This document shows, in pieces, positions 52,425 through 61,710 of a stretch of 64,000 nucleotides of DNA. The stretch lies in NCBI RefSeq assembly GCF_000413315.1, contig NZ_KE340297.1:344618-408617 (forward strand), given 5' to 3'. Numbering within the stretch: position 1 is the first letter of the stretch; the number at the start of each line of letters is the position of its first letter. The notes under the pieces are model-generated. The model did not search any database. It saw only the letters and a program-made list of their open reading frames with translations, and had not been told where the DNA came from. The stretch comes from Propionibacterium sp. oral taxon 192 str. F0372. GTDB lineage: Bacteria; Actinomycetota; Actinomycetes; Propionibacteriales; Propionibacteriaceae. Both the position numbers and the translations under genes were made by a program.

Positions 52425-53453
52425 TCATTCGCCGTTCGGCGGCGGGATCTCCCCCGATCCACGCACCACGAAACCGGTGGGCACCACGATGCGCTCGGGT
52501 GGGGTGGTGATGGAACCATCAATTCGTCCCAGGAGGCGTTCGATGGCGACCTGCCCGATACGCGTCGGATCTTGGGTGATGGCGGTCAGCCCGACCGGGA
52601 ACATGTCACCGTGCGGGATGTCGTCGAAGGAGACCAGTCCGACGCGGCCCTCCAGCCCCAGCTGGTGGATGGCACGCAGTGCCCCGATGGTCAGTGCATT
52701 CTGGGCCGCGAAGATGGCGGTCGGCGGGTTCGGGGAACTGAGTAGTTCATGGGTGGCGGCATGGGCCATCTCCTCGTTAAGAAGATCACACCTGATCAAC
52801 TCCGCATCGGGACCTATCCCGAATTCGTCCATGGCAGCCAGGAAGCCTTCACAGCGAAGCCTGGCGGTCTGGATGCGCTGGTCGTCGGCCAGCAGGGCGA
52901 TTCGCCGGTGCCCGGCCGTCACCAGGTGCCTGGTCGCCCGTACCGCTCCCATCTGGTTGTCGGTGACCACCGCATCACCCAGCGGGACAGAGGGTTCCCG
53001 GTCAATGAAGACCACGGGGCGTTTCTCGGCCAGATCAATCAGCGGTTGTTGGTCCGGCCCGGCACAGGAGATGATGAGACCGTCGATCTGCCGTTCGAAA
53101 AGGCTCGTCGCGCGGCGTAGTTCAATGTCGGGATCCCCGCCAGAGCTCAGTCCGAGGACAACGATGTCGCGTTCTCCCGCGAAGGCCTCGACAGCCCCGT
53201 GAATCTCTGCGTCGAAGGGATTGGCGATGGCACTCACGATGAGCCCGACAGACTGCGACCGACGATCCCCGCGCCTCAGCCCGCGCGCCTGGAGATCTGC
53301 CCGATAACCGAGCTCAGCAACGGCCTTCTCCACAGTCTCGATGGTCGCGGCAGCCACTCCGGGCTCGCCGTTGACGACCCTGGAGACCGTCTTGAGGCTC
53401 ACCTTGGCACGGGCTGCCACGTCGGTCATGGTGGGTCTGTCCGAGATGCTCAT
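52425..53453 (-). CDS. LacI-family transcriptional regulator
   Basis: The product has 342 residues from the ATG at 53453. The HTH reads TMTDVAARAKVSLKTVSRVV and the hinge NGEPGVAAATIETVEKAVAE; the sugar-binding domain is of the periplasmic-binding type (SVGLIVSAIANPFDAEIHG, TAIFAAQNALTIGAL). It is divergent from a sugar MFS porter and PfkB kinase. A perfect 12-bp palindrome of LacI-operator type sits in the gap, so it should repress that module and itself until a sugar binds. Confidence 0.9.
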   Translation of the reverse strand: MSISDRPTMTDVAARAKVSLKTVSRVVNGEPGVAAATIETVEKAVAELGYRADLQARGLRRGDRRSQSVGLIVSAIANPFDAEIHGAVEAFAGERDIVVLGLSSGGDPDIELRRATSLFERQIDGLIISCAGPDQQPLIDLAEKRPVVFIDREPSVPLGDAVVTDNQMGAVRATRHLVTAGHRRIALLADDQRIQTARLRCEGFLAAMDEFGIGPDAELIRCDLLNEEMAHAATHELLSSPNPPTAIFAAQNALTIGALRAIHQLGLEGRVGLVSFDDIPHGDMFPVGLTAITQDPTRIGQVAIERLLGRIDGSITTPPERIVVPTGFVVRGSGEIPPPNGE

Positions 53454-53532
53454 AGCAACAAGCATGCCCGATAGAAAAGATTCACGGAAACCTATTGCAT
53501 CCGTGACATGTCCGATTTACAGTCATCTCATA

Positions 53533-53544
53533 GACAACGTTGTC
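53533..53544. promoter_or_regulatory. LacI-family operator palindrome
   Basis: GACAACGTTGTC is a perfect 12-bp palindrome with the central CG typical of LacI/GalR operators. It lies 80 bp from the LacI gene start and about 40 bp before the porter start, in the shared promoter region. Confidence 0.75.
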
Positions 53545-53582
53545 AAAGATTTTGGCAACTGCTTCGCTCCTTGGAGGACTTG

Positions 53583-54974
53583 GTGTCCAGTTACGCTCCA
53601 GCAATCCCCCAGTCCCGAGCCAATGGACTGGTCATCCGCTCCGCCGTCGTCGCATCGATCGGCGGCCTCATCTTCGGCTTCGACACGGCTGTCATCTCGG
53701 GAACCACCAGTTCCCTGCAAGAAGTCTTCAGCCTGGACGATTCCGGGCTCGGCTTCATCGTCGCCATCGCCACCGTCGGTACCATCGCCGGAGCCTTGTT
53801 CTCCGGCCAACTGGCCGACCGCTACGGTCGTAAGAGACTGCTCTATATCATCGGTGTGCTCTACATCCTGGGCGCGCTGGGCACTGGCCTGGCCGCATCC
53901 CACACAATGTTCATTATCTTCCGCTTCCTGGGCGGTATCGGCGTCGGCATGTCATCGGTCGTCGCGCCGATCTACACCGCCGAGATCGCTCCCCCGGCGC
54001 AACGTGGCCGACTAGTCGGGTTGGTGCAGTTCAACATCGTGTTGGGCATCCTCGTCGCCTACCTCAGCAACTACATCATCCGGCTGATTGCCCCCGAGGA
54101 CGTCGCCTGGCGGTGGATGCTGGGGGTGATGGCGGTGCCTGCCGTCATCTTCCTGCTCATGCTGATGACCACTCCGGAGACCCCGCGCTGGCTGTTGGCC
54201 AACGGCAAGGTGGACCTCGCCACGTCGATCTCCCGCCGCCTGTGCAACACCGAAGAGGAATCGATGGCCCAGCTCGACGAAATCCGGGCACAGATCGCCG
54301 AAGCCCAGGCCATCAGCGCAGCACGCACTCCTTTCTTCACCCGGCGCTACCTGAAGGTCATCTTGATGGCCATCGCCATCGCAGCTTTCAATCAGCTTTC
54401 GGGGGTCAACGCGATCCTCTACTACGCACCGAAGGTCATGCAGGACGCCGGTGCGGCCGCGAACACCTCCTACCTGATGAGTGTCGGGGTTGGTCTGATG
54501 AACCTCATCGCCACCATGGCGGCGCTGACCGTCATCGACCGCTTCGGACGTCGCCGCCTGATGATCGTCGGTTCGATCGGCTACCTGTTGTCACTGGGAT
54601 TCATCACCGTTGTGATGTTCTCTTTCGAGGGTCATTTCAGCTCCACCTCCTCGGTGCTTGTGCTCATCGGTCTGATGGCTTTCATCGCATCGCATGCCTT
54701 CGGCCAGGGTTCGGTCATCTGGGTGTTCATCTCGGAGATCTTCCCGAACCAAGTGCGCGGGCGTGGTCAGTCGCTGGGTTCGCTGACCCACTGGGTCTTC
54801 GCCGCAATCACCACCTACGCCTTCCCGCCGGTGATCGGTGCACTGGGTGGTGGTTTCGCCTTCACGATCTTCTTGGTGTGCATGGTGGGCCAGCTGGTCT
54901 GGGTGCTCAAGGTGATGCCCGAGACCAAAGGTGTGCCGCTTGAGGAGATGTCCGTCAAACTGGGTCTTGAGTGA
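53583..54974 (+). CDS. MFS sugar porter (XylE/GLUT family)
   Basis: The product has 463 residues and about twelve helices. Sugar-porter signatures are GFDTAVISGTTSSLQ (helix 1), GQLADRYGRKRLL, FRFLGGIGVGMSSVVAPIYT with the following EIAPPAQRGR, FNQLSGVNAILYYAPK (helix 7) and VMPETKGVPLEEM at the C-terminus. It imports a sugar or polyol by proton symport. The GTG at 53583 follows GGAGGA by 4 nt and is preferred; a TTG one codon earlier and an ATG at 53508 are alternatives, but the latter would place the operator inside the gene. The PfkB kinase gene follows after 26 bp. Confidence 0.88.
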   Translation: MSSYAPAIPQSRANGLVIRSAVVASIGGLIFGFDTAVISGTTSSLQEVFSLDDSGLGFIVAIATVGTIAGALFSGQLADRYGRKRLLYIIGVLYILGALGTGLAASHTMFIIFRFLGGIGVGMSSVVAPIYTAEIAPPAQRGRLVGLVQFNIVLGILVAYLSNYIIRLIAPEDVAWRWMLGVMAVPAVIFLLMLMTTPETPRWLLANGKVDLATSISRRLCNTEEESMAQLDEIRAQIAEAQAISAARTPFFTRRYLKVILMAIAIAAFNQLSGVNAILYYAPKVMQDAGAAANTSYLMSVGVGLMNLIATMAALTVIDRFGRRRLMIVGSIGYLLSLGFITVVMFSFEGHFSSTSSVLVLIGLMAFIASHAFGQGSVIWVFISEIFPNQVRGRGQSLGSLTHWVFAAITTYAFPPVIGALGGGFAFTIFLVCMVGQLVWVLKVMPETKGVPLEEMSVKLGLE

Positions 54975-55000
54975 CCCCGTCCCTGCTCTAGGAGTATGAG

Positions 55001-55957
55001 ATGCAGAACTACTCTCCCGTGTTGTGCCTCGGCGAGGCATTGATCGACATCATCCACCGCGACGGCCAGGTCTCCGAACACGTCGGCGGGTCACCGCTCA
55101 ACGTAGCGGCCGGGATGGCGGCCCTGGGCCACCAAGTGCAACTGGCTTCGTGGTGGGGCAAGGACCAACGTGGTCAAGCCATCGAGCAGTTTGCCCAAGC
55201 CGCCGATGTTAAGCTCGTTACCGGCAGCGATGGCGCCCCGCACACCGCGACTGCCGACGCGACCATCGACGAGCAGGGCCGGGCCAGCTACGAGTTCAAC
55301 TTGGAGTGGAAGGTTCCGCCGCTTCCGGAACCAACCTCTCTATCCCATCTGCACACCGGGTCCTTCGCCGCCACCTTGGCCCCCGGGGCAGAAGGGGTGC
55401 TCGCGGCGGTCAAGAAGATGGCCATTACCGGGACGGTCTCCTATGACCCGAATGTGCGCCCGGCGCTGATGGGCTCCCCCGATGCGGTGCTCGCACGAAT
55501 CGAGGAGATCGTTGCCCTGTCCGATGTCGTCAAGGCCTCCGATGAGGACATCGCGTGGCTGTACGGGGAACAGACCCCGGTGGAAGACGTGGTCCGGCGC
55601 TGGCTGGCCCTGGGCCCCGGGTTAGTAATCGCGACCCGCGGACCGTGGGGCGCTTACGCCAAGCTGGCCGGTGACCGCGACGCTCTGGTGATTGACCCGC
55701 TCAATGTCGAGGTGGGCGACACCGTGGGTGCCGGTGACTCCTTCATGGCCGGGTTGTTGTCGGGCCTGCTCGACGCCGGGCTGGTGGGTTCTCCCCAGGC
55801 CAAGCAGAATCTGCGCCGAGCCCACTGGGAGAATGTACGCACAGCCCTGCACCGCGCCGTGGTCACCTCGGGGCTCACCGTGAGCCGCATCGGAGCCTAT
55901 GCCCCGAACCAGGAGGAGGTCACCCGGGTCATCACCGCCAACCCGACCCTGGCCTGA
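55001..55957 (+). CDS. PfkB-family carbohydrate kinase (fructokinase-like)
   Basis: The product has 318 residues. The family's two signatures are present: GGSPLNVAAGMAALGHQVQL near the N-terminus and DTVGAGDSFMAGLLSGLL with the catalytic Asp. LCLGEALIDIIHRDG and TVSYDPNVRPALM are typical of fructokinases and 2-keto-3-deoxygluconate kinases. With the MFS porter upstream it forms a two-gene uptake and phosphorylation unit under LacI-type control. Fructose is the simplest guess for the substrate, not established. A strong terminator follows. Confidence 0.85.
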   Translation: MQNYSPVLCLGEALIDIIHRDGQVSEHVGGSPLNVAAGMAALGHQVQLASWWGKDQRGQAIEQFAQAADVKLVTGSDGAPHTATADATIDEQGRASYEFNLEWKVPPLPEPTSLSHLHTGSFAATLAPGAEGVLAAVKKMAITGTVSYDPNVRPALMGSPDAVLARIEEIVALSDVVKASDEDIAWLYGEQTPVEDVVRRWLALGPGLVIATRGPWGAYAKLAGDRDALVIDPLNVEVGDTVGAGDSFMAGLLSGLLDAGLVGSPQAKQNLRRAHWENVRTALHRAVVTSGLTVSRIGAYAPNQEEVTRVITANPTLA

Positions 55958-55981
55958 GGCCGCCTCAAGCCCAACAGTTAA

Positions 55982-56016
55982 GCGCACCGGGTGCCATCAG
56001 CAGGCACCCGGTGCGC
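55982..56016. terminator. Bidirectional terminator between the PfkB kinase and fba
   Basis: A 14-bp perfect stem, 55982-55995 with 56003-56016, has a 7-nt loop followed by GCTTTTTC on the plus strand. It ends the sugar module and probably also fba from the other side. Confidence 0.85.
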
Positions 56017-56031
56017 GCTTTTTCAAAGAAA

Positions 56032-57054
56032 TCAGTTGGAATGAGTTCCGGCCGAGCCCAGCTGCTGGCATGCCTCGACAACACGAGCAGCCATGCCGGC
56101 TTCTGCCGACTTGCCCCACGAACGTGGGTCATAGAGCTTCTTGTTGCCGACCTCGCCGTCGATTTTCAGCACTCCGTCATAGTTGCGGAGCATGTGGTCC
56201 ACGACGGGACGGGTGAAGGCGTACTGGGTGTCGGTGTCGACATTCATCTTGATCACACCGAAGCTCACCGCATCGGCAATTTCCTGGGCAGTCGAACCTG
56301 AACCACCGTGGAATACGAGATCGAAGGGCGATTCGACACCAAATTTCTTGCCACACTGCTCCTGGATATCGCGCAGGATCTCCGGGCGCAGCTTCACATT
56401 GCCCGGCTTGTAGACCCCATGGACATTGCCGAAGGTGAGGGCGGTGATGTACTTTCCTTTCTCGCCCAGGCCCAGCACCTCAAGGGTGCGGATGCCGTCG
56501 GCGACGGTGGAATACAGCTTTTCATTGATCTCCCCGACGACGCCGTCCTCCTCGCCGCCGACCGCACCTACCTCGATCTCGAGGATCTGCTTGGCCTTCG
56601 AGGTGCGCGACAGCAGTTCTTCGGCGATCTGCAGGTTCTCCTCCACCGCAACGGCCGAACCATCCCACATGTGTGAGTTGAACAGCGGATCCTCACCCCG
56701 GTCGACACGCTCCTGGGAGAGGGCGATCAGCGGGTTGACATAGGTGTCCAGTTTCTCCTTCTGGCAGTGATCGGTGTGCAGGCCGATGTTAATCGGGTAG
56801 TTCTTCGCGACGACGCGGGCGAACTCGGCCAAGGCGACGGCACCGGCGACCATGTCCTTCACGGTTGAGCCGGAAGCATATTCGGCGCCACCGGTGGACA
56901 CTTGGATGATGCCGTCGGAGCCTGCCTCAGCAAACCCCCGGATAGCGGCGATCACGGTCTGCGACGAGGTGACATTGATGGCCGGGTAGGCGAATTTGTT
57001 CGCCTTGGCCTTGGCGAACATCTCCTGGTAGACCTCGGGACTTGCGATGGGCAT
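56032..57054 (-). CDS. fba: Fructose-bisphosphate aldolase, class II
   Basis: The product has 340 residues. It is the glycolytic zinc aldolase: FAYPAINVTSSQTVIAAIRG, the catalytic Asp and metal His in IGLHTDHCQKEKLD, LEIEVGAVGGEEDG, TFGNVHGVYKPG, VFHGGSGSTAQEI and VIKMNVDTDTQYAF are all present. Length and motifs fit the FbaA subgroup. The ATG at 57054 follows GAAGGA. This is the housekeeping copy; the shorter class II aldolase at 11 kb belongs to the polyol operon. Confidence 0.94.
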   Translation of the reverse strand: MPIASPEVYQEMFAKAKANKFAYPAINVTSSQTVIAAIRGFAEAGSDGIIQVSTGGAEYASGSTVKDMVAGAVALAEFARVVAKNYPINIGLHTDHCQKEKLDTYVNPLIALSQERVDRGEDPLFNSHMWDGSAVAVEENLQIAEELLSRTSKAKQILEIEVGAVGGEEDGVVGEINEKLYSTVADGIRTLEVLGLGEKGKYITALTFGNVHGVYKPGNVKLRPEILRDIQEQCGKKFGVESPFDLVFHGGSGSTAQEIADAVSFGVIKMNVDTDTQYAFTRPVVDHMLRNYDGVLKIDGEVGNKKLYDPRSWGKSAEAGMAARVVEACQQLGSAGTHSN

Positions 57055-57264
57055 GTGCACTTCCTTCGTTTTCGGTGTGCGGCGTACCGCCACGGCACGG
57101 CCACCAGTTGGTGACCATCACCATCATTGTGTCAAACCTTGGCCCACAATGGCAGGGGTGGGGCGAACCGACTGCGCAAGATGACGGCATCCATACGAAA
57201 CCCGCGGCTTTCGCTACGGGCAACCGCTTCCCAGAACCCGGGCGTCACCACGGGCCGGAGACAC

Positions 57265-57894
57265 TCACCACAAACCGGCAACCTTCGACAGATCGAAGCT
57301 GAACCTGCCACGCGAGTAGGCACGAATGGCCGAATCCACGGTCGAGGGGGCAGCGTCGAGTTCGATGACCGGAACTGACCATTTACCCTGGTCCCAGCGA
57401 AACTCGATACGCGGGCCAGGGCTGAAGAATTTGTCCACCCCGGCTATTGAGGTGATTCGTTCCCAAGCGATGCGCTCAGGGGCGGGAGCCATCCCGAGTA
57501 CGACGGCGTCAGGTTCGATCTTGAATGCGGGACCCAGCATGATGCGGCTGGTGGCAATCCGGGCCCGGCGCAGCATGACGATATTCGTCACCACGCGCGC
57601 CACCGACGCCAGGATCGAGATGACCAACAACCAGAACAGGACATCCTTCGGGGTGGGGCGCTGCCACAGATACCATCCCGTCGAGATGATCACCGACGCA
57701 GCAACCCGCAACCAATTGGGCAACAGCTTGGCACGCAGCCTGCCCGCACGTTTGGCCGTAGCCACCGGGGAGTAGGAGACGAGCATTCCCGTCGGGGCCG
57801 GTGGTACCGGGAGCTCCTCGGCGGGGACTGTGGCCATGGGCTGGGGCATCTCGTCGAGATCCTGTTCAGTAGAAGAGTTCGATATTGACGGCAT
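57265..57894 (-). CDS. Small two-helix membrane protein with PH-like C-terminal domain
   Basis: The product has 209 residues from the ATG at 57894; an ATG at 57957 is possible. A Pro-rich cytosolic start (VPAEELPVPPAPTGMLVSYS) precedes two helices (LRVAASVIISTGWYLWQR and VLFWLLVISILASVARVVTN). The following 90 residues (MLRRARIATSRIMLGPAFKI to the end) alternate short strands and end with a helix, as in bacterial PH domains. Function unknown. No operon partner; a 210-bp gap without recognisable elements separates it from fba. Confidence 0.5.
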   Translation of the reverse strand: MPSISNSSTEQDLDEMPQPMATVPAEELPVPPAPTGMLVSYSPVATAKRAGRLRAKLLPNWLRVAASVIISTGWYLWQRPTPKDVLFWLLVISILASVARVVTNIVMLRRARIATSRIMLGPAFKIEPDAVVLGMAPAPERIAWERITSIAGVDKFFSPGPRIEFRWDQGKWSVPVIELDAAPSTVDSAIRAYSRGRFSFDLSKVAGLW

Positions 57895-58234
57895 CGTTCG
57901 GCTGCTCACCACCCAGGAATTTCTTGAGGGAAACGATGAACAGTTCCATGATCCCACCGTCTTGGGTACCGGTACTGGCCGGGCGGTGTGGCGAGATCAG
58001 CACGTTGGGCAGTTACCACATCTGGACCTCCTGGTTTTACCTGCCACCAATTGTCGCAGGTTCCGCCAATGGTGCGCTCGGCCACCAGCCCGGGAAGCAT
58101 AACCGGCCAGCCGCACCGACCGCTCACTGGCAGACCGGTTCCCTCCGGTTCCACCCGTGAGTAAGGCCAGCCCCTTCCTGCTCTTCCGTGACAACGGGCA
58201 CCCACCAACCGTGATAATCAGCGACAATGGCGCT
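57895..58234. other. 340-bp divergent intergenic region without a recognised gene
   Basis: Open frames in this stretch show no start with a ribosome site and no conserved motif. It must hold the promoters of the small membrane protein (left) and the HAD phosphatase (right). I see no strong hairpin or tandem repeat in it. Confidence 0.5.
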
Positions 58235-58891
58235 ATGACCCTGCGTGCTGTGATCTTCGACATGGACGGTACTCTCACCGATTCCGAGGAGTGGTGGGAT
58301 GAACTGCGTCGCGGGCTGGCCGCAGAGGAGGGCATCGCTTGGCCAATCGGCGCCACCGACGCGATGATGGGTATGTCCACCCGGGAATGGTCGGCCTATA
58401 TGACCACCGTCGTCGGGGTGAGCGGCACCCCCGAGCAGGTCGCCGAGCACACCATCGCCGGGATGCTAGCCAAATATCGTGCCGGGGTTCCCCTACTGCC
58501 GGGAGCCGACGCTGCGGTCCGGATGGCCGCCGGACGGTGGAAGACCGGGATTTGTTCCTCCTCACCGCAGGCCCTCATTGAATCGGTGGCTTCGGAGACG
58601 GGCTGGATCGAGTTGCTGGGCGCGATCGTATCCACCGAGCTGGTAGCCGCTGGCAAGCCCGCGCCCGATGGCTACCTGCGCGTCGCCGAGTTATTGGAGG
58701 TTGATCCTGCCGGATGCGTGGTTATCGAGGATTCCGCAAACGGCGTAACATCGGCCCTTGCCGCAGGAATGAAAGTCGTTGAGGTACTCCCGCGTTTCAA
58801 TCCTCCCTCCGGCGAACTCCTGGCCCGCTGCGATCTGGTGGTTGATTCACTAGAGATGATCACCCCAAAGATGCTGGCCCTTTTGCATTGA
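58235..58891 (+). CDS. HAD-family phosphatase (beta-phosphoglucomutase-like)
   Basis: The product has 218 residues. HAD motif I is VIFDMDGTLTDSEEWWDE with both catalytic Asp residues, motif II GICSSSPQALIESV, motif III Lys in VAAGKPAPDGYLRVAE and motif IV VVIEDSANGVTSALAAGMKV. The helical cap with MGMSTREWSAYM places it in subclass I with beta-phosphoglucomutases and sugar-phosphate phosphatases. Substrate unknown. The ATG at 58235 directly precedes TLRAVIFDMDG. Confidence 0.88.
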   Translation: MTLRAVIFDMDGTLTDSEEWWDELRRGLAAEEGIAWPIGATDAMMGMSTREWSAYMTTVVGVSGTPEQVAEHTIAGMLAKYRAGVPLLPGADAAVRMAAGRWKTGICSSSPQALIESVASETGWIELLGAIVSTELVAAGKPAPDGYLRVAELLEVDPAGCVVIEDSANGVTSALAAGMKVVEVLPRFNPPSGELLARCDLVVDSLEMITPKMLALLH

Positions 58892-59010
58892 GGGGATTCC
58901 GGAGCAGTGCGGCCTCACCGATCATTCAGGAAAACGTTCGCCAGACGGCATTCATGATCGCCTCGCCCGCTCCAGCACCCGAACGCAGTATTCCTCGCGA
59001 CCACTCACGC

Positions 59011-60165
59011 TCAGCGCAGCGAATTCTCCATTCGGTCCAGCGCCTCCGCCAGTACCGGACGAGGCATCGCGAAATTCAACCGAACAAAGCCGCGGGCTGC
59101 GTCACCGCATTCGATGCCGTCAGTGAGGGCCACCCCGTGGTCCAGGAAGTGAGCACGCGGATCCTCCAGCCCCAGCCCCCGGCAGTCGATGAGGGCCAAA
59201 TAGGTTGCGTCGGGGACGATCATGTGCATCCCCCCGATTGCCGCGATCCGCTCGGCCACTAGCTGTCGATTGGCAAAAAGGTAGTCGATCACCTCATCGA
59301 GCCAGGGTTGACCACTGCGCCAGGCCGCGATGGTGGCAGCCATCCCGACCGGGGTGGATTCAAAGGGGATCCCGTGCCCCTGAGAGCTATAAAAGGCGTT
59401 GTGTCCGGGGTTTGTCAGCACCAATTGGGCGCATTTCAGGCCAGCAAGGTTGTAGGCTTTCGACGCCGCCAAGGCGGTGACGGTGTGATGGGCAGTCACG
59501 TCGTTGAGAGATGCGTAGGAGATGTGTTGTGCGCCCGGGAAGACCAGCGGTGCGTGGATCTCGTCGGAAAAGACCAGCCCGTCATGCCGGTCGACGATCT
59601 CGCAGATCCGCTCCAGCTCCTCGCGGGTGTATACTTTGCCGATCGGGTTGTGCGGATTACACAGCACCAGCAACCGCGCACCGGCAGCGAACACCCGGTC
59701 GAGTCCGTCGAAGTCGAACTCCCAGGAATCCTGCCCACCCAGCATCGGGAGTTGCACCAACTCGTGGCCAAAGGTGCGTGGCATATCCATGAAAGGCATG
59801 TAGCAGGGGGTGGGCACAATGATTTTGGAGCCAGGTTCGCTCCAGAAGGTCATGGTAACGACCAATCCGGTGAGAACATCCGGCAACCAGTGAATGTTGT
59901 CCCGGTCCACCTGCCAATCCTGCCGGGCAAGCAGGTGCTCCGCGGTGGCTGCCCTGAGTTCTGCGCGACGGTCCATCGGTGCGTATCCGGTACGCAGCGC
60001 CCCAACTTCGGCGTTGATCGCATCAAAGATCGGTTCGGCCATTCCGAAATCCATCTCCGCAACCCACGCGCCGATGGCACCGGGATAGGCGGTCCACTTG
60101 AGTGATCCTGCGGCTCGGAGATCGTCGATGGTTAGCGCGTCGATGCGGCCTGCGAAATCAGTCAC
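59011..60165 (-). CDS. MalY/PatB-type PLP-dependent cystathionine beta-lyase/aminotransferase
   Basis: The product has 384 residues. It is a fold-type I PLP enzyme of the MalY/PatB group: WVAEMDFGMAEPIFDAI, DVLTGLVVTMTFWSEPGSKI, LVLCNPHNPIGKVYTREELE, VFSDEIHAPLVF and the PLP-Lys in ALAASKAYNLAGLKCA. Members cleave C-S bonds in cystathionine or cysteine conjugates; E. coli MalY also represses the maltose system. The GTG at 60165 gives VTDFAGRIDALTIDDL. It appears monocistronic. Confidence 0.88.
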   Translation of the reverse strand: MTDFAGRIDALTIDDLRAAGSLKWTAYPGAIGAWVAEMDFGMAEPIFDAINAEVGALRTGYAPMDRRAELRAATAEHLLARQDWQVDRDNIHWLPDVLTGLVVTMTFWSEPGSKIIVPTPCYMPFMDMPRTFGHELVQLPMLGGQDSWEFDFDGLDRVFAAGARLLVLCNPHNPIGKVYTREELERICEIVDRHDGLVFSDEIHAPLVFPGAQHISYASLNDVTAHHTVTALAASKAYNLAGLKCAQLVLTNPGHNAFYSSQGHGIPFESTPVGMAATIAAWRSGQPWLDEVIDYLFANRQLVAERIAAIGGMHMIVPDATYLALIDCRGLGLEDPRAHFLDHGVALTDGIECGDAARGFVRLNFAMPRPVLAEALDRMENSLR

Positions 60166-60424
60166 CCCACGAGTGTAGTCACCTCGAAGCGGGGGGAGTC
60201 GTTTCCTATCCATATCACCGAGGGTGAGCCGCTCGAGCTCTGCGCTGGCGACCCACCTCCCGGCCAGGCCCCGCAGCCAACCATTCGCAGACCCCGGGCA
60301 CCCATTTCACTGGGGGCGGCATGTCGTTCCCGACAGGGTCATTCTCACATGCATAGGGGTCATCCCCGATTGACAGATCGGATGAACCTTTCGGTAAATC
60401 GAGTCACAGAGGTATTTGTGCTGG

Positions 60425-61069
60425 TCAACGTCCACCCAGATGAGTGAGACCCCACTGATAGAAAGCGATCGCAGCGGCCGCCCCTGCATTGATCGAGCGG
60501 GTCGATCCGTACTGGGTGATCCCCACCAGCAGCGCGCAGGCGTCAACCATCTCCTCGGTGAGTCCGGGACCTTCCGAGCCAAAAACCAGACAGCATTTGG
60601 CAGGCAGGGCGGTGGTTTCTAAGGGCACCGATCCGGGCAAGTTGTCCACCCCGACCAGCGTCAACTGTTCTCGGCGGCAGTATTCGGCAAGTTCGGCAAC
60701 GGTCGGCCGGTGCTCAACGTGCAGATAGCGGTCAGTGACCATCGCCCCACGCCGGTTCCATCGCCGGTTGCCGACGATGTGCACCATCTCCACATTGAAG
60801 GCATTGGCGGTACGCACCATGGAGCCGATATTGAAGTCGTGCTGCCAGTTCTGGATGGCCACCTGCAGCCGGGCCGGGCGCCACCGCTCTCGTCGCGCAT
60901 CGAGATCGGCGATGATCTCGCTCATCCGCCAGTACCGGTAGCGGTCGACGACATTGCGACGGTCTCCTACCGCAAGCAACTCCGGGTCGAGGCGCGGGTC
61001 GTCGGGCCAAGGCAGCGAGTGCGGGCCAACTCCGACATCGGTATTCGTGGGATCTGTGTCGTCCGACAT
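60425..61069 (-). CDS. TrmH-family (SpoU) RNA 2'-O-methyltransferase
   Basis: The product has 214 residues. The SPOUT motifs are QNWQHDFNIGSMVRTANAFN (1), LVFGSEGPGLTEEMVD (2) and ITQYGSTRSINAGAAAAIAF (3). The N-terminal 75 residues include PWPDDPRLDPELLAVGDRRN. The motif 1 and 3 forms resemble the TrmH-type tRNA Gm methyltransferases, and it lacks the L30e domain seen in RlmB at 3.3 kb. Exact target unknown. The ATG at 61069 lies upstream of SDDTDPTNTD. The pyrE gene is 52 bp upstream in the same direction. Confidence 0.85.
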   Translation of the reverse strand: MSDDTDPTNTDVGVGPHSLPWPDDPRLDPELLAVGDRRNVVDRYRYWRMSEIIADLDARRERWRPARLQVAIQNWQHDFNIGSMVRTANAFNVEMVHIVGNRRWNRRGAMVTDRYLHVEHRPTVAELAEYCRREQLTLVGVDNLPGSVPLETTALPAKCCLVFGSEGPGLTEEMVDACALLVGITQYGSTRSINAGAAAAIAFYQWGLTHLGGR

Positions 61070-61121
61070 CACGGCACCACCCCGGTTAACAGCACGACGA
61101 AGAAAATCATCGACGCAATGA

Positions 61122-61661
61122 TCACACGTCGAGGTCATCAATGCCGTAGGCATAGCGGTAGGGCAGCCCTTCGGCCTCGACGGTCTCGGCTGCCCCAGTG
61201 TTGCGGTCGACGATCACCGCGACGCCGACCACCTCGGCGCCCTCATCACGCACCGCAGCGACTGCCTGCAGTGCAGAACCACCGGTGGTGGAAGTGTCCT
61301 CAACGACGAGCACCTTGCGACCTTTGATAGAGGGTCCTTCGATGCGCTTGTGCAGGCCGTGGGCCTTGGCCTCCTTGCGCACCACGAAGCAATCGAATTC
61401 CTTGCCCTCCGCGGCTGCCGAGTGCAGCATCGCGGCGGCCACCGGATCGGCCCCCATTGTCAGCCCGCCGACTGCGTCGAAATCCCAGTCGGCAACGAGT
61501 TCACGCATGATCTCGCCGACCATCGGCGCCGCCTTGCCATCCAAGGTCACCCGACGCATGTCGACGTAGTAGTCGGCCTCCCGCCCGGAGGCGAGGGTGA
61601 CCTTGCCGCGCACGATGGCGAGCTCGTTGATCAGGTCGTTCAGCTGCTGGCGGGTCGTCAT
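61122..61661 (-). CDS. pyrE: Orotate phosphoribosyltransferase
   Basis: The product has 179 residues. It joins orotate to PRPP to form OMP in pyrimidine synthesis. The PRPP motif is VLVVEDTSTTGGSALQAVAA, the catalytic loop FVVRKEAKAHGLHKRIEG, and GREADYYVDMRRVTLDG is the N-terminal hood. The ATG at 61661 begins MTTRQQLNDLINELA; upstream extension is not conserved. It is followed by the TrmH-family gene on the same strand, an order seen in other actinobacteria. Confidence 0.93.
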   Translation of the reverse strand: MTTRQQLNDLINELAIVRGKVTLASGREADYYVDMRRVTLDGKAAPMVGEIMRELVADWDFDAVGGLTMGADPVAAAMLHSAAAEGKEFDCFVVRKEAKAHGLHKRIEGPSIKGRKVLVVEDTSTTGGSALQAVAAVRDEGAEVVGVAVIVDRNTGAAETVEAEGLPYRYAYGIDDLDV

Positions 61662-61710
61662 GCGCCCAAGTCTAGGGGCAGCCGTTGGTCCGCCGGGGTG
61701 CGGGTACTTC

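Noticed and set aside
57906-58208. 100-codon minus-strand frame in the gap before the HAD gene
   Set aside because: No ribosome-binding site, Gly/Arg/Pro-rich translation without motif; overlaps a similar plus-strand frame, so neither is favoured.
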